64,000 bases of DNA, from the NCBI GenBank assembly GCA_002503705.1, contig DASH01000042.1, positions 38,755 to 102,754 on the forward strand, read 5' to 3'. Source of the stretch: Candidatus Woesearchaeota archaeon UBA153 (lineage in GTDB: Archaea > Nanobdellota > Nanobdellia > Woesearchaeales > UBA525). The notes under the pieces are model-generated. The model worked only from the letters and a program-made list of their open reading frames with translations. It searched no databases and was not told where the DNA came from. Below are positions 1-8,573 of the stretch, piece by piece. How positions within the stretch are numbered: the stretch's first letter is position 1; each line of letters begins with the position of its first letter. Made by a program: the position numbers and the translations under genes.

Positions 1-719
1 GCACGCGCATGTACTTCGTCGGCGCGTTCGCCCCCGGCACGGTCGGCGGCCGTCGCGCGCACCCTCCGAAGGCCGAGAAGGTCTGGGAGGAGAAGATCAA
101 CGACCGCGAGCGGCGGAAAGCCATCCGGAGCGCGCTCGCGGCCACCGTCGCGAGAGAGCTCGTCACGAAGCGCGGCCACCTCGTCCCGGAAGCGTACCCG
201 TTCGCGCTCGACGACTCGTTCGAGCGGCTCGCGAAGACGAAGGAGGTGAAGGCGGCGCTTCGCGCCCTCGGCTTCGAGCAGGAGATGGCGCGCGCGTCTG
301 TCGTCAACATCAAGGCGGGCAAGGCGTCGATGCGCGGTCGCAAGCGCAAGAAGCCCGTCAGCCTCCTCCTCGTGACCTCGTCGCGTGACGCGAAGCTCGC
401 GCTCGCCGCGGCGAACCTGCCTGGTTTGACGATCGTTCCTGTCGACGTGCTCAACGCGGAACTCTTGGCGCCGGGCACGCATGCGGGTCGCGCGACGCTC
501 TTCACGAATGGCGCGCTCGCGAGAATCGCGAACGAAGGGCTGTATACGGATCATGTCGTCTCGCCCGTCGCGGCGACGGCGAAAGCGACGCCGGTCAAGG
601 CGGAGAAGAAGAGCGCGGCGAACGCGACGAAAGAGCGCGCGGCGAAAGCCGTTCCCGCGGTGAAGTTGAAAGCGGCTTCCGCTCCGAAACCGAAGACGGT
701 GAAGGGTGAGTCGCAATGA
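1..719 (+). CDS. rpl4: Large-subunit ribosomal protein uL4 (5' end missing)
   Basis: This is the C-terminal part of uL4, which binds 23S rRNA and lines the peptide exit tunnel. The frame is open to the first base of the window, so the start lies outside. Family landmarks are GGRRAHPPKAEKVWEEKIN and the following IRSALAAT segment. After about residue 190 the protein runs into a Lys/Ala-rich tail of roughly 50 residues, a feature shared with several other proteins in this operon. Its stop overlaps the start of uL23 (ATGA), which indicates translational coupling. The identity is secure. Confidence 0.96.
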   Translation, partial: TRMYFVGAFAPGTVGGRRAHPPKAEKVWEEKINDRERRKAIRSALAATVARELVTKRGHLVPEAYPFALDDSFERLAKTKEVKAALRALGFEQEMARASVVNIKAGKASMRGRKRKKPVSLLLVTSSRDAKLALAAANLPGLTIVPVDVLNAELLAPGTHAGRATLFTNGALARIANEGLYTDHVVSPVAATAKATPVKAEKKSAANATKERAAKAVPAVKLKAASAPKPKTVKGESQ

Positions 720-976
720 ACGACGGCGCGATCATCAAGCACCCGATCAGCTCGGAAAAGACGATTAAGATCATCGAGACGGAGAACTCGCTCGTCTTCG
801 CCGTCGCGCGCGACGCGACAAAAGCGGCCATCAAGGCCGAGGTGGAGAAATTGTTCGGCGCGAAGGTCGTGAAGGTCCGGACATTGATCCTCCCGAGCGC
901 GACGAAGCGCGCGGTCGTCCAGTTCAGTCCGGAGACGCCGGCGATCGACGTCGCGACGAAGCTCGGTTTGATGTAA
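716..976 (+). CDS. rpl23: Large-subunit ribosomal protein uL23
   Basis: At 86 residues this is the usual length for archaeal uL23, which sits at the tunnel exit and forms part of the docking site for SRP and SecY. Typical features are the N-terminal IIKHPISSEKTIKIIE motif and the VEKLFGAKVVKVRTL segment. The start ATG overlaps the uL4 stop by 4 nt, and uL2 follows 22 nt downstream in the same operon. Confidence 0.96.
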   Translation: MNDGAIIKHPISSEKTIKIIETENSLVFAVARDATKAAIKAEVEKLFGAKVVKVRTLILPSATKRAVVQFSPETPAIDVATKLGLM

Positions 977-998
977 CTATCACAGTCACGGTGCAACC

Positions 999-1700
999 AT
1001 GGGTAAAAATTTAATTCAACAGCGGCGCGGCAAAGGTTCGGTCACGTACCGGCGTCACACGCTCTCCGCGCCCGGCATGGCGCGCGTCGAGAACAGAGGC
1101 GGCGCCACCATCCTCGCGCTCCTCCACTCGCGGTTCCACACCGCGCCGTTGGCGCGCGTCGAGTACGAGGACGGCGCTCCCGGACTCATCATCGCGCCGG
1201 AAGGCGTGCGCGTCGGCCAGCGCGTCCTCATCAGCAGCGACGCCCCCCTCGCGACCGGCAACACGCTCCCCTTGAAGAGCCTCCCGGAAGGGAGCCTCGT
1301 CTATAATATCGAAGCCCAGCCGGGCGACGGCGGCACGTTCGTCCGCGCCTCAGGCGGCGTCGGTCGCATCGTCGGCAAGACGGGCGAGGGCGTCATCATC
1401 CAGCTCCCGAGCAAGAAGCGCCGCTTGTTCAATCCTGAGTGCAAGGCGACGCTCGGCATCGTCGCGGGCGGCGGCCGCCCGGAGAAACCGTTCCTCAAGG
1501 CGGGCATCAAGTTCCACCGCGTCAAGGCGCGGCACAAGTACTGGCCGATCGTTTCGGGCGCCGCGATGAACGCGGTCGACCACCCGTTCGGCGGCAAGCG
1601 CACCAGCAGGAAAGGCCGGCCGACGATTGCGCCGAAGAACGCGCCGCCGGGCCGCAAGGTCGGCATGATCAGGCCGCGCCACACGGGCCGGAACAAGTAG
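999..1700 (+). CDS. rpl2: Large-subunit ribosomal protein uL2
   Basis: This is full-length archaeal uL2 (233 residues), an rRNA-binding protein near the peptidyl-transferase centre. The signature MNAVDHPFGGKRTSRKGRP, with the conserved His of the AVDHP segment, is intact at about residues 189-207. The motif GGTG lies about 10 nt upstream of the ATG. A 64-nt gap separates it from uS19. No unusual tail is present. Confidence 0.97.
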   Translation: MGKNLIQQRRGKGSVTYRRHTLSAPGMARVENRGGATILALLHSRFHTAPLARVEYEDGAPGLIIAPEGVRVGQRVLISSDAPLATGNTLPLKSLPEGSLVYNIEAQPGDGGTFVRASGGVGRIVGKTGEGVIIQLPSKKRRLFNPECKATLGIVAGGGRPEKPFLKAGIKFHRVKARHKYWPIVSGAAMNAVDHPFGGKRTSRKGRPTIAPKNAPPGRKVGMIRPRHTGRNK

Positions 1701-1764
1701 GGTTCACTGTCGGCGTCAATGTAGGCTTCAAGGTTCAATGCAGGGTTCAACGGAGTGATGATCA

Positions 1765-2214
1765 ATGGCACGCAAAGAGTTCACCTATCGGGGACGGACG
1801 GCTGACGAGCTGAAGGCGATGAGCCTCGACGAGTTCGCCCTCCTCATGCCGAGCCGCGAACGGCGCAAGGTGAAGCGCGGCTTCACGACTGCGGAGAAGA
1901 GCTTGCTGAAGAAGCTCGCCAAGCGCGACCGCGTCAAGACGCACGCGCGCGAGATGATCGTGCTTCCCAGCATGTTCGGCAAGACCATCCTCGTGCACAA
2001 CGGGAAAGAGTACGCCCCTGTCCTGATCAACCCTGAGATGGTCTCGCACCGCCTCGGGATGTTCGCGCTCACGCGCAAGCTCGTCCGCCACTCCGCGGCC
2101 GGCGTCTCGTCGGCGAAAGCGGGCAGCGGCGGCGACTCTGGCAAGTCCGCTTCCGCGGCCAAGCCCGCGGCCGGAGGGGCAGCGCCCGCGAAGGGCGCCG
2201 AGAAGAAGAAGTAA
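1765..2214 (+). CDS. rps19: Small-subunit ribosomal protein uS19
   Basis: The core (residues 1-112) matches archaeal uS19, which contacts the head of 16S rRNA. Visible motifs are VLPSMFGKTILVHNGKEY and MVSHRLGMFALTRKLVRH. The final 35 residues form a Gly/Ser/Ala/Lys tail that is not part of the family core. The start is preceded by GGAGTGATGATCA, a good complement to the 3' end of archaeal 16S rRNA. Confidence 0.96.
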   Translation: MARKEFTYRGRTADELKAMSLDEFALLMPSRERRKVKRGFTTAEKSLLKKLAKRDRVKTHAREMIVLPSMFGKTILVHNGKEYAPVLINPEMVSHRLGMFALTRKLVRHSAAGVSSAKAGSGGDSGKSASAAKPAAGGAAPAKGAEKKK

Positions 2215-2242
2215 GTGAGCTGAAAAAAGCACCATCAAAAAC

Positions 2243-2953
2243 GTGAACACTGTGGCCGGATACGCATTCACCAAGTACGACAGCGCCACCATGGCACGCG
2301 CCGCCGCGCGCGACGCTCCGATCAGCGTCAAGACGAGCGTGGAGATCGCGAAGTGGCTCCGCGGCGCGATGAGCGACAAGGCTGAGCGTTCACTCAAAGA
2401 GGTCATCGCGCTCCGCCGCGCGGTCCCGTTCACGAGAGCGTGCGACCACGTCGGTCACCGTCGCGGCCACCTCGGCCCTGGCAAATATCCCGTCAAGGCC
2501 GCCAGCGTGTTCCTCGCGCTCCTCACGCAGTGCGTGGCGAACGCGGAGAGTAAAGGCCTCGGCACGCCCCTGAAGATCGTTCACCTCGCTGCCCAGCAAG
2601 CGGCGACGCCCGCGCACTATGGGCGCCAGCGCGGCCTCGTGATGAAGCGCGCGCACGTCGAACTCGTCCTCGCCGAGACTGAGGAGAGCAAGCGTCGCGA
2701 GAAGCGCGAGAAGCGCGTGAAGAAAGAGGGAAAGAAGGATTCGGAGAAGAAGGATGCGAAACCGGTCGTCGAGGAGAAACCGCCGGTGAAGGCCGACGTG
2801 AACGTCAAGGAGACGACGATGCCGAACGAGGAGAAGACTCCGGTCGCGTCGCAACCCGTTGCGGCGAAGCCCGTCACGGCCAAGCCCGCGACTCCGAAAC
2901 CGAAAGCCGAATCATTGAAGAAAGCAGAGAAGAAGCCGGAGCCGAAACAATAA
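2243..2953 (+). CDS. rpl22: Large-subunit ribosomal protein uL22
   Basis: Residues 1-150 are archaeal uL22, which lines the exit tunnel (CDHVGHRRGHLGPGKYP and HYGRQRGLV regions visible). There is no ATG at the family start. GTG at 2243 and GTG at 2252 are in frame and either could be used. The protein continues for about 80 residues of Lys/Glu- then Pro/Ala/Lys-rich low-complexity sequence, so at 236 residues it is much longer than the roughly 150-residue norm. uS3 starts 32 nt after the stop. Confidence 0.94.
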   Translation: MNTVAGYAFTKYDSATMARAAARDAPISVKTSVEIAKWLRGAMSDKAERSLKEVIALRRAVPFTRACDHVGHRRGHLGPGKYPVKAASVFLALLTQCVANAESKGLGTPLKIVHLAAQQAATPAHYGRQRGLVMKRAHVELVLAETEESKRREKREKRVKKEGKKDSEKKDAKPVVEEKPPVKADVNVKETTMPNEEKTPVASQPVAAKPVTAKPATPKPKAESLKKAEKKPEPKQ

Positions 2954-2985
2954 CGGCGCTGAAACAATAAGGATGTGACTGCAGC

Positions 2986-4026
2986 ATGGCGATTGAGCGG
3001 AAATTCGTGGCCCAGAACGTCAAGGAGTTCCGAATCAAACAGTACGTTGGTGAACAGCTCAGCAGGGTCGGCTTGAGCAGCATCAAGCTGCAGCGAACGC
3101 CGCTCGGCGACAAGATCCTCATCCGCGCCTCCCGGCCCGGCCTCGTCGTCGGCCGCGCGGGCAGCAATATCCAGAAGCTCACTGAGGCGTTGAAGACCGA
3201 GTTCAACCTCGAGAACCCTCAGATTGAAATCGAGGAAGTGCAGAACTTCGCGCTCGACGCGAACATCATCGCGGAGATGATCGCCAACTCGCTCGAGCGC
3301 TTCGGCAGCGCGCGCTTCAAGGGCGTCGGCCACAAGGCCTTGCAGGACGTCATGAACGCGGGCGCGATGGGCGTCGAGATACTCCTGAGCGGCAAGATTC
3401 CCAGCCAGCGCGCGAAGACGTGGCGCTTCTATCAGGGCTACCTGAAGAAGTGCGGTGATGTCGCCGTCGTCTGGGTGGATGTCGCGTACAAGACCGCGGT
3501 CCTCAAGACCGGTGTCGTCGGCATCAAGGTGTCGATCATGCCGCCGGACACGAAACTCCCCGACACGATCCTCGTCAAGCAGCCCGACCCCGCCACGCTT
3601 GAAGAGGTGACGGGTGCGGAAGCGGCGCTCCTCGAGACTGGGGTGCAAGAAGGCCTCGATGGCCTCGAAGGCGTGGATGGCGTGGAAGGTTCGGCAGAGA
3701 CTGGCGCCGGAGAGGCGAAAGGGAAGGCCCGCCGTAAGCAAGGCGGCGCTGACTCGGATGAGAAGAAGTCGCGCGCTCCGCGCAAGAAGAGAGAGGCGAA
3801 GACGGGCGAAAAGAAAGACGAGAAGAAAGATGACCTGAAGAAAGATGACGCGAAGAAAGCTGAAAACAAGGGCGAGAAACAGGAAGTGAGCGACGAGGTC
3901 GCTGAGGATGTTGCTGCCGCCGCTGGTGCCTCGGTGCCGAGCGCGCCGACGGGCGACGCCGAACCTGACGCTCAAGAACCTGACGCTCAAGAACCTGAAC
4001 TCAGCGTTCAGAAAACCGAGAACTGA
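2986..4026 (+). CDS. rps3: Small-subunit ribosomal protein uS3
   Basis: This KH-domain protein sits at the mRNA entry site of the 30S subunit. The N-terminal half shows the KH motif around RPGLVVGRAGSNIQKL, and the second domain includes AMGVEILLSGKIPSQRAKTW. From about residue 205 to 346 the sequence is an acidic and Lys-rich low-complexity tail that ends in a short tandem repeat of the hexamer QEPDAQ. Such long tails occur in some archaea, but this one is large. uL29 starts 6 nt after the stop. Confidence 0.96.
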   Translation: MAIERKFVAQNVKEFRIKQYVGEQLSRVGLSSIKLQRTPLGDKILIRASRPGLVVGRAGSNIQKLTEALKTEFNLENPQIEIEEVQNFALDANIIAEMIANSLERFGSARFKGVGHKALQDVMNAGAMGVEILLSGKIPSQRAKTWRFYQGYLKKCGDVAVVWVDVAYKTAVLKTGVVGIKVSIMPPDTKLPDTILVKQPDPATLEEVTGAEAALLETGVQEGLDGLEGVDGVEGSAETGAGEAKGKARRKQGGADSDEKKSRAPRKKREAKTGEKKDEKKDDLKKDDAKKAENKGEKQEVSDEVAEDVAAAAGASVPSAPTGDAEPDAQEPDAQEPELSVQKTEN

Positions 4027-4031
4027 TACTC

Positions 4032-4235
4032 ATGGTTTCCCAGCGATACGTCGAGCTGAAGAAGAAGACCTCGAGCGAACTCGAGAAGGAGCTCGCCACG
4101 ACCAAGCTCGAGCTCATCAAGATTTCCGCGCAGCTCTCGACCGGAGCGGCCGCCAAAGAGGCGGGCAAGTTGCGCACGTTGAAGAAGAAGGTCGCGCGGA
4201 TTAAGACGCTCCAGACCGCGCAAGAACGGAAGTAA
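4032..4235 (+). CDS. rpl29: Large-subunit ribosomal protein uL29
   Basis: This is a short two-helix protein (67 residues) of the tunnel-exit region. It has the characteristic VELKKKTSSELEKELATTKLE start and a basic C-terminal helix ending in LKKKVARIKTLQTAQERK. TGATACTC precedes the ATG, and only 5 nt separate it from the uS3 stop, so the two are co-translated. Confidence 0.93.
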   Translation: MVSQRYVELKKKTSSELEKELATTKLELIKISAQLSTGAAAKEAGKLRTLKKKVARIKTLQTAQERK

Positions 4236-4284
4236 AACGAGAACAAACGAGAACAAGTGTGACACTCGGAGGATACTGCTGAAG

Positions 4285-4632
4285 ATGACGACGGTGTGCA
4301 CCACGTGCGGGCTCCCGAAGGACCTCTGCGTCTGCGACCAGATCGCGCGCGAGAGCCAACGGATTACCGTCATGATCGAGCGGAAGAAGTTCGGCAAGGC
4401 GTACACCACGGTCACCGGCATCAATGAACACGAAGTCGATATGGGCGAGTTGGCGAAGAAGCTGAAGAACAAGCTCGCGTGCGGCGGGACTGGGAAAGAC
4501 GGCGTGATCGCCCTGCAAGGGGACCACCTGCGCTCGGTCAAGGACGCGCTTGTCGAGCTCGGTTTCAGCGCCGACACGATTGATGTGCAGCAGGACCGGC
4601 GGCAAGGGCCGCGTCCTTACGGCCGTCGATGA
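4285..4632 (+). CDS. Translation initiation factor aIF1 (SUI1 family)
   Basis: This is archaeal aIF1, which checks start-codon selection in the 30S initiation complex. It begins with a Cys motif (CTTCGLPKDLCVC) typical of archaeal aIF1, then the SUI1 core with ACGGTGKDGVIALQGDH at residues 71-87. Its place between uL29 and uS17 is the usual archaeal one. The RNase P subunit gene rnp1, often found between aIF1 and uS17, is absent: only 61 nt separate the two genes. Confidence 0.95.
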   Translation: MTTVCTTCGLPKDLCVCDQIARESQRITVMIERKKFGKAYTTVTGINEHEVDMGELAKKLKNKLACGGTGKDGVIALQGDHLRSVKDALVELGFSADTIDVQQDRRQGPRPYGRR

Positions 4633-4693
4633 AAGGATGACAGGACGAAAGAACGATCACCGGATGAACACGAACAAACGGACGATGTGATGC

Positions 4694-5050
4694 ATGATGG
4701 CAGCCAAGAAAGCAAGTGAAACGCGCGCGAAAACCGCGACAGCGAGCGCGCAGACCGGGACTGCGCCCCGCGCTCCGAACGTTGCGGGCGCTCGGTACAC
4801 GACGCACGGGCGCACGTTCACTGGTACGGTGACGAGCGACCGGATGTACCGGACGGTGACGGTCGCGTGGGAGCGCCGCCACTTCGTCCCGAAGTACCAG
4901 CGGTACGAGCGCCGGTACAGCAAGGTGAAAGCGCACAATCCTGTCGAGATTGACGCGAAGGTCGGCGACCTCGTCACCATCAAGGAGACGCGGCCGATCA
5001 GCAAGACGAAGAACTTCATCGTCATCAAGAAGCATGAGCGCGCGCAATGA
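4694..5050 (+). CDS. rps17: Small-subunit ribosomal protein uS17
   Basis: This OB-fold 16S rRNA-binding protein shows RTFTGTVTSDRMYRTVTVAW and the C-terminal GDLVTIKETRPISKTKNF segment. The first 30 residues are Ala/Lys/Thr-rich and probably disordered. Two adjacent ATG codons are possible starts (4694 and 4697), preceded by GATGTGATGC. Confidence 0.95.
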   Translation: MMAAKKASETRAKTATASAQTGTAPRAPNVAGARYTTHGRTFTGTVTSDRMYRTVTVAWERRHFVPKYQRYERRYSKVKAHNPVEIDAKVGDLVTIKETRPISKTKNFIVIKKHERAQ

Positions 5051-5097
5051 TGTCAGCGTAGGGCAGTGTAGACGCAAAATTCCCTGTGTGAAACAAG

Positions 5098-5499
5098 ATG
5101 AAAGCGATTAAAGCGAACATGACGCGGGCGATCCCAGTCGGATCCTATCTTCCGACGTGCGACAACTCCGGCGCGAAGCTCATCAAGATCTTCACTGTCG
5201 TCGGCATGAAGACGCGCAAAGGGCGCTACCCTGCCGCGGGCATCGGCGACCTCGTCATGGCGAGCGTGAAGAAAGGGCGGCCGGAGATGCGCAAGCAGGT
5301 CGTCTTCGCCGTCATCGTCCGTCAACGCCAACCGTTCCAACGCCCGGACGGTACGCGCGTCAAATTCGAAGACAACGCCGCGGTCGTCCTGAAAGACGAC
5401 AAGGGCAACCCGAAAGGGACGATTTTCAAAGGGCCGATTGCGAAGGAAGCGTGCATCCGCTGGCCGGGCGTCGCGAAGATCGCCGGCGTCGTCCTGTAG
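5098..5499 (+). CDS. rpl14: Large-subunit ribosomal protein uL14
   Basis: A standard 133-residue archaeal uL14 located at the subunit interface. Typical sequence includes LPTCDNSGAKLIKIFTVVG and, near the C-terminus, IFKGPIAKEACIRWPGVAKIA. It follows uS17 by 47 nt and precedes uL24 by 26 nt in the operon. Confidence 0.97.
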   Translation: MKAIKANMTRAIPVGSYLPTCDNSGAKLIKIFTVVGMKTRKGRYPAAGIGDLVMASVKKGRPEMRKQVVFAVIVRQRQPFQRPDGTRVKFEDNAAVVLKDDKGNPKGTIFKGPIAKEACIRWPGVAKIAGVVL

Positions 5500-5525
5500 G
5501 AAGAAAGATGGTGATGTGAACACTC

Positions 5526-5912
5526 ATGAAATCAAAGTTCAGCACGGCGTGGAAGTCGAGCATCAGGCCTCGCAAGCAGCGCAAGTACGTCTACAACGCG
5601 CCGCTCCACCTCCGCGCCGGCCAACTCCACGTCCACTTGTCGAAAGAGTTGCGGCAGAAGTACGGCGTCCGCGCCCTGCGCGTCAGGGTCGGCGACACCG
5701 TCAAAGTCTCGCGCGGCACGCACAAGGGCAAGGAAGGCAAGGTTGAGCGTATCGAGATGAAGCGGTGCCGCGTCATCGTCGACAAGGTCGAAGTGAAGAA
5801 GCTGCAAGGCGGCGTCGCCAAGTACCCGTTGCAACCGTCAAACCTGCTCCTCACGGGCCTCGCGCACGACAAGCGACGGTTCCCCGTCAAGAAAGAAGAG
5901 AAGAAGCAATGA
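5526..5912 (+). CDS. rpl24: Large-subunit ribosomal protein uL24
   Basis: This is archaeal uL24, an assembly-initiating protein. The KOW motif is clear (VRVGDTVKVSRGTHKGKEGK, about residues 53-72), and the N-terminal SKFSTAWKSSIRPRKQRKY is family-typical. GGTGATGTGAACACTC precedes the ATG. The stop lies 15 nt before the start of eS4. Confidence 0.96.
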   Translation: MKSKFSTAWKSSIRPRKQRKYVYNAPLHLRAGQLHVHLSKELRQKYGVRALRVRVGDTVKVSRGTHKGKEGKVERIEMKRCRVIVDKVEVKKLQGGVAKYPLQPSNLLLTGLAHDKRRFPVKKEEKKQ

Positions 5913-5927
5913 GGCATTGATGTTCCC

Positions 5928-6632
5928 ATGGTCAAGCGTCACTTGAAACGGATCAACGCGCCCCGCACGTGGAGCCTCGCGCGAAAGGAGCGTACGTTCA
6001 CCATCCGCCCGCATCCGGGCGCGCAGCCCTTGGCCGCGACGTTGCCCCTGAGCCTCTTCCTCAACATGGTCGGCGCGAGCGCGTCGATGCGCAGCACGAA
6101 ATACGTGCTCAACCACCAGGACGTCCTCGTGAACGGTCGTCGCGAACGGCGTCCGGAAGCCGCCGTGGGGCTGTTCGACGTCGTCAGCTTCCCCCTCACG
6201 AAGAGCACGTTCCGCCTCACGATTAACACGCGTGACACGCTCGTCGCGATTCCCGTGACCGGCAAGGACGCGACGACGATTCCCTCCAAGATCCTCAGCA
6301 AGACGGTCTTGTCGGGCGGCAAGCTCCAAGTCGGCTGTCACAACGGCCGTACCCTCCTCACGACGGAGACGTACGCTGTCGGCGACACGCTCCTCCTCGG
6401 GCTTGACAACAACGTCTTGGGGCACGAGCCGCTCGCGCCGGGAGCGACAGTCTTCCTGACGGGCGGCAAGCACGTCGGCACGACCGGCGTCCTCGTCGGC
6501 ATCCAGGACGGCAAGGCCACCGTGACGGTGAGCGGCGCTCAGAACGCCGCCGGCGGCACGGTGGAGACTGCGCAGCGCCACGTCTTCGTCCTCGGTAAGG
6601 AGAAGGCCGCGGTCAAGGTGGCGGCGGAATAA
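5928..6632 (+). CDS. rps4e: Small-subunit ribosomal protein eS4
   Basis: eS4 is an archaeal/eukaryotic-type 30S protein with S4-like and KOW-like domains. The N-terminus (VKRHLKRINAPRTWSLARKE) and the RSTKYVLNHQDVLVNGR S4 segment identify it. Its length of 234 residues is normal. It sits between uL24 and uL5, as in other archaea. ATTGATGTTCCC precedes the ATG. Confidence 0.96.
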   Translation: MVKRHLKRINAPRTWSLARKERTFTIRPHPGAQPLAATLPLSLFLNMVGASASMRSTKYVLNHQDVLVNGRRERRPEAAVGLFDVVSFPLTKSTFRLTINTRDTLVAIPVTGKDATTIPSKILSKTVLSGGKLQVGCHNGRTLLTTETYAVGDTLLLGLDNNVLGHEPLAPGATVFLTGGKHVGTTGVLVGIQDGKATVTVSGAQNAAGGTVETAQRHVFVLGKEKAAVKVAAE

Positions 6633-6685
6633 AGTACCCAGCAGAGCATGGAGAGCAGAATCACAGAAAACAACGGTTGATCCTC

Positions 6686-7198
6686 ATGAATCCGATGCGT
6701 ACCATCCGAGTCGAGAAGCTCACCCTGAACATCGGGGCTGGCAAGGACCAGGCGAAGCTCGACAAGGGCGAGAAGCTGATCAAGTTCATCACTGGCGTCG
6801 CGCCGGTCAAGACGAAGACGCAAGAGCGCATCCCCGGTTGGGGCTTGCGTCCCGGACTCCCGATCGGCGTCAAGCTCACCTTGCGTGGCAGCGACGTCCT
6901 CAAGCTCATCCCGCGGCTCCTCGCCGCGAAAGGCAACAAGTTGCAGCCGAGCAACATCGACGAGGCGGGCAACGTGAGCTTCGGCATTCCCGAGTATATC
7001 GACATCGACGGCATCCAGTACAATCCGGAGATCGGCATCCTCGGCTTGCAGGCGTGCCTCACGCTCGAACGCCCCGGCTACCGGGTCAAGCGCCGCCGTT
7101 GCAAGAACGTCAAACCGGGCAAGCGTCACCGGCTCACTCGCGAGGAAGCGATGGAGTTCATGACGAGCACGTTCAAGACGAAGTTTGAAGAGGAGTGA
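6686..7198 (+). CDS. rpl5: Large-subunit ribosomal protein uL5
   Basis: uL5 binds 5S rRNA in the central protuberance. The sequence contains [19 protein letters not shown] and the [20 protein letters not shown] segment. I chose ATG 6686 because GGTTGATCCTC lies directly before it and fits the anti-Shine-Dalgarno sequence. A TTG at 6677 is in frame but overlaps that motif. The C-terminus is acidic and short. Confidence 0.95.
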   Translation: MNPMRTIRVEKLTLNIGAGKDQAKLDKGEKLIKFITGVAPVKTKTQERIPGWGLRPGLPIGVKLTLRGSDVLKLIPRLLAAKGNKLQPSNIDEAGNVSFGIPEYIDIDGIQYNPEIGILGLQACLTLERPGYRVKRRRCKNVKPGKRHRLTREEAMEFMTSTFKTKFEEE

Positions 7199-7218
7199 GA
7201 GGAGTACGAGGAGTCCGC

Positions 7219-7449
7219 ATGACAACGTCCCAACACACCAAGGTCCTCAAGCAGATCGGCAAGAAGCCGGGAACGCACGCCAAGTACCTCAAGCACAACG
7301 TCCCGAAAGCTCGGGCGTTCGGCGCGCAGACGCACCGGTGCAAATTGTGCGGGAACATGCGCGGCCACATCGGCCGGTATGGTTTGCACTTGTGCCGCCG
7401 TTGCTTCCGGCAGTATGCGACCCAGCTCGGGTTCAAGAAGTACAGTTGA
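7219..7449 (+). CDS. rps14: Small-subunit ribosomal protein uS14, zinc-binding type
   Basis: A 76-residue uS14 with a zinc site formed by CKLC (about residue 39) and CRRC (about residue 58), followed by the conserved [14 protein letters not shown] end. The start at 7219 fits the family N-terminus. A GTG at 7195 would add eight residues that overlap the end of uL5 and is less likely. Confidence 0.95.
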   Translation: MTTSQHTKVLKQIGKKPGTHAKYLKHNVPKARAFGAQTHRCKLCGNMRGHIGRYGLHLCRRCFRQYATQLGFKKYS

Positions 7450-7504
7450 AGACGCACAACGCACACGCAGTGCATGATGAGAAACTGAAACGAGGAGATG
7501 CACG

Positions 7505-7897
7505 ATGTCCATGAACGATCCTTTGGCGAACGTCCTCAGCGCAATCATGAACGCGGAGCGCCGCGGCGGCCGTGAAGTCGTCACGAAGCACAACTCCACG
7601 CTCCTGCGCAAGGTGCTCGACCTGCTCGTCGCGGAAGGTTACCTCGCCGGGTACAGCGTCGCGCCAGCGTCGAGCGGCGACACGCTCACGATCAAGCTCG
7701 TCGGGAAGATCAACAAGGTCGGCGTGGTCAAGCCGCGCTATCAGATCGGCAAGTCGGAGTACGTCCGCTTCGAGAAGCGGTTCCTGCCCGCGCGCGGGTT
7801 CGGCGTCCTCCTCATCAGCACGAATAAGGGGTTGCTGACGCACGAGCAGGCGAAGGCGCTCGGCGTGGGCGGCACGCTCATCAGCTACTGTTACTGA
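7505..7897 (+). CDS. rps8: Small-subunit ribosomal protein uS8
   Basis: The 130-residue archaeal uS8 binds the central domain of 16S rRNA. NDPLANVLSAIMNAERRG at the N-terminus and RGFGVLLISTNKGLLTHEQA at the C-terminus are diagnostic. GGAGATGC precedes the start. It lies in the normal archaeal order between uS14 and uL6. Confidence 0.97.
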   Translation: MSMNDPLANVLSAIMNAERRGGREVVTKHNSTLLRKVLDLLVAEGYLAGYSVAPASSGDTLTIKLVGKINKVGVVKPRYQIGKSEYVRFEKRFLPARGFGVLLISTNKGLLTHEQAKALGVGGTLISYCY

Positions 7898-7976
7898 GCG
7901 CGAGGATTGCACAAGAATCGCACGAGGAACGTCCACACGAGGAACGTACACGGTTCGTACCAGGATTGATGTTCAC

Positions 7977-8531
7977 ATGGAAGCCAAAAATTTCGACGAA
8001 CGCATCGAGCTCCCCGCGGGAGTCGTCGCAACGTATGATGAAAAGACGGGCGTCTTGGCCGTGACGGGCCCGAAGGGCTGCGTCTCCAAGGTCATCGCCG
8101 ACCCTCGCGTCGCGATGGGCGTCACCGACGGCGCCGTCACGTTCCTGACGAAGAAGGCGACGATGCGCGAGAAGAAGCTCTTGTACGCGTTCGTCGCGCA
8201 CGCGAAGAACTTGGTGCGCGGCGCGACGCAAGGGTACACGTACACGCTGAAGATTTGCAGCGGCCACTTTCCCATGGCGGTGAGCGTCAAGGGCGACGTG
8301 TTCGAGATCAAGAATTTCATCGGTGAGAAAGTGCCGCGGACGCTGAAGCTCAAGCAGGGCGCGACCGTCAAGGTCGACGGCGAGCGCGTCGTCGTGACGG
8401 GAACGGACAAGGAGATCGTCGGCCAGACTGCCGCGGATATCGAGCAGTTGAGCCGCCGCCCCGGTTTCGACACGCGTATCTTCCAAGACGGCATTTTCAT
8501 CATCGACAAGGACGGCAAGAAGGTCGTCTGA
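7977..8531 (+). CDS. rpl6: Large-subunit ribosomal protein uL6
   Basis: uL6 has two repeated domains and sits near the factor-binding site. It carries the VTGPKG and FPMAVSVKGDVFEIKNFIGEK segments of the archaeal family and a normal length of 184 residues. The intergenic leader of about 80 nt before it holds short direct repeats (CACGAGGAACGT twice, 7920-7946) and the pre-start motif ATTGATGTTCAC. Confidence 0.96.
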   Translation: MEAKNFDERIELPAGVVATYDEKTGVLAVTGPKGCVSKVIADPRVAMGVTDGAVTFLTKKATMREKKLLYAFVAHAKNLVRGATQGYTYTLKICSGHFPMAVSVKGDVFEIKNFIGEKVPRTLKLKQGATVKVDGERVVVTGTDKEIVGQTAADIEQLSRRPGFDTRIFQDGIFIIDKDGKKVV

Positions 8532-8573
8532 ACAACACAGCATGTGCAGGACAAGAACAAACCGTGATGTACC

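Noticed and set aside
2617..3990. A 457-codon minus-strand frame opposite uL22 and uS3
   Set aside because: It is antisense to ribosomal protein genes; the composition mirrors their Lys/Glu tails.
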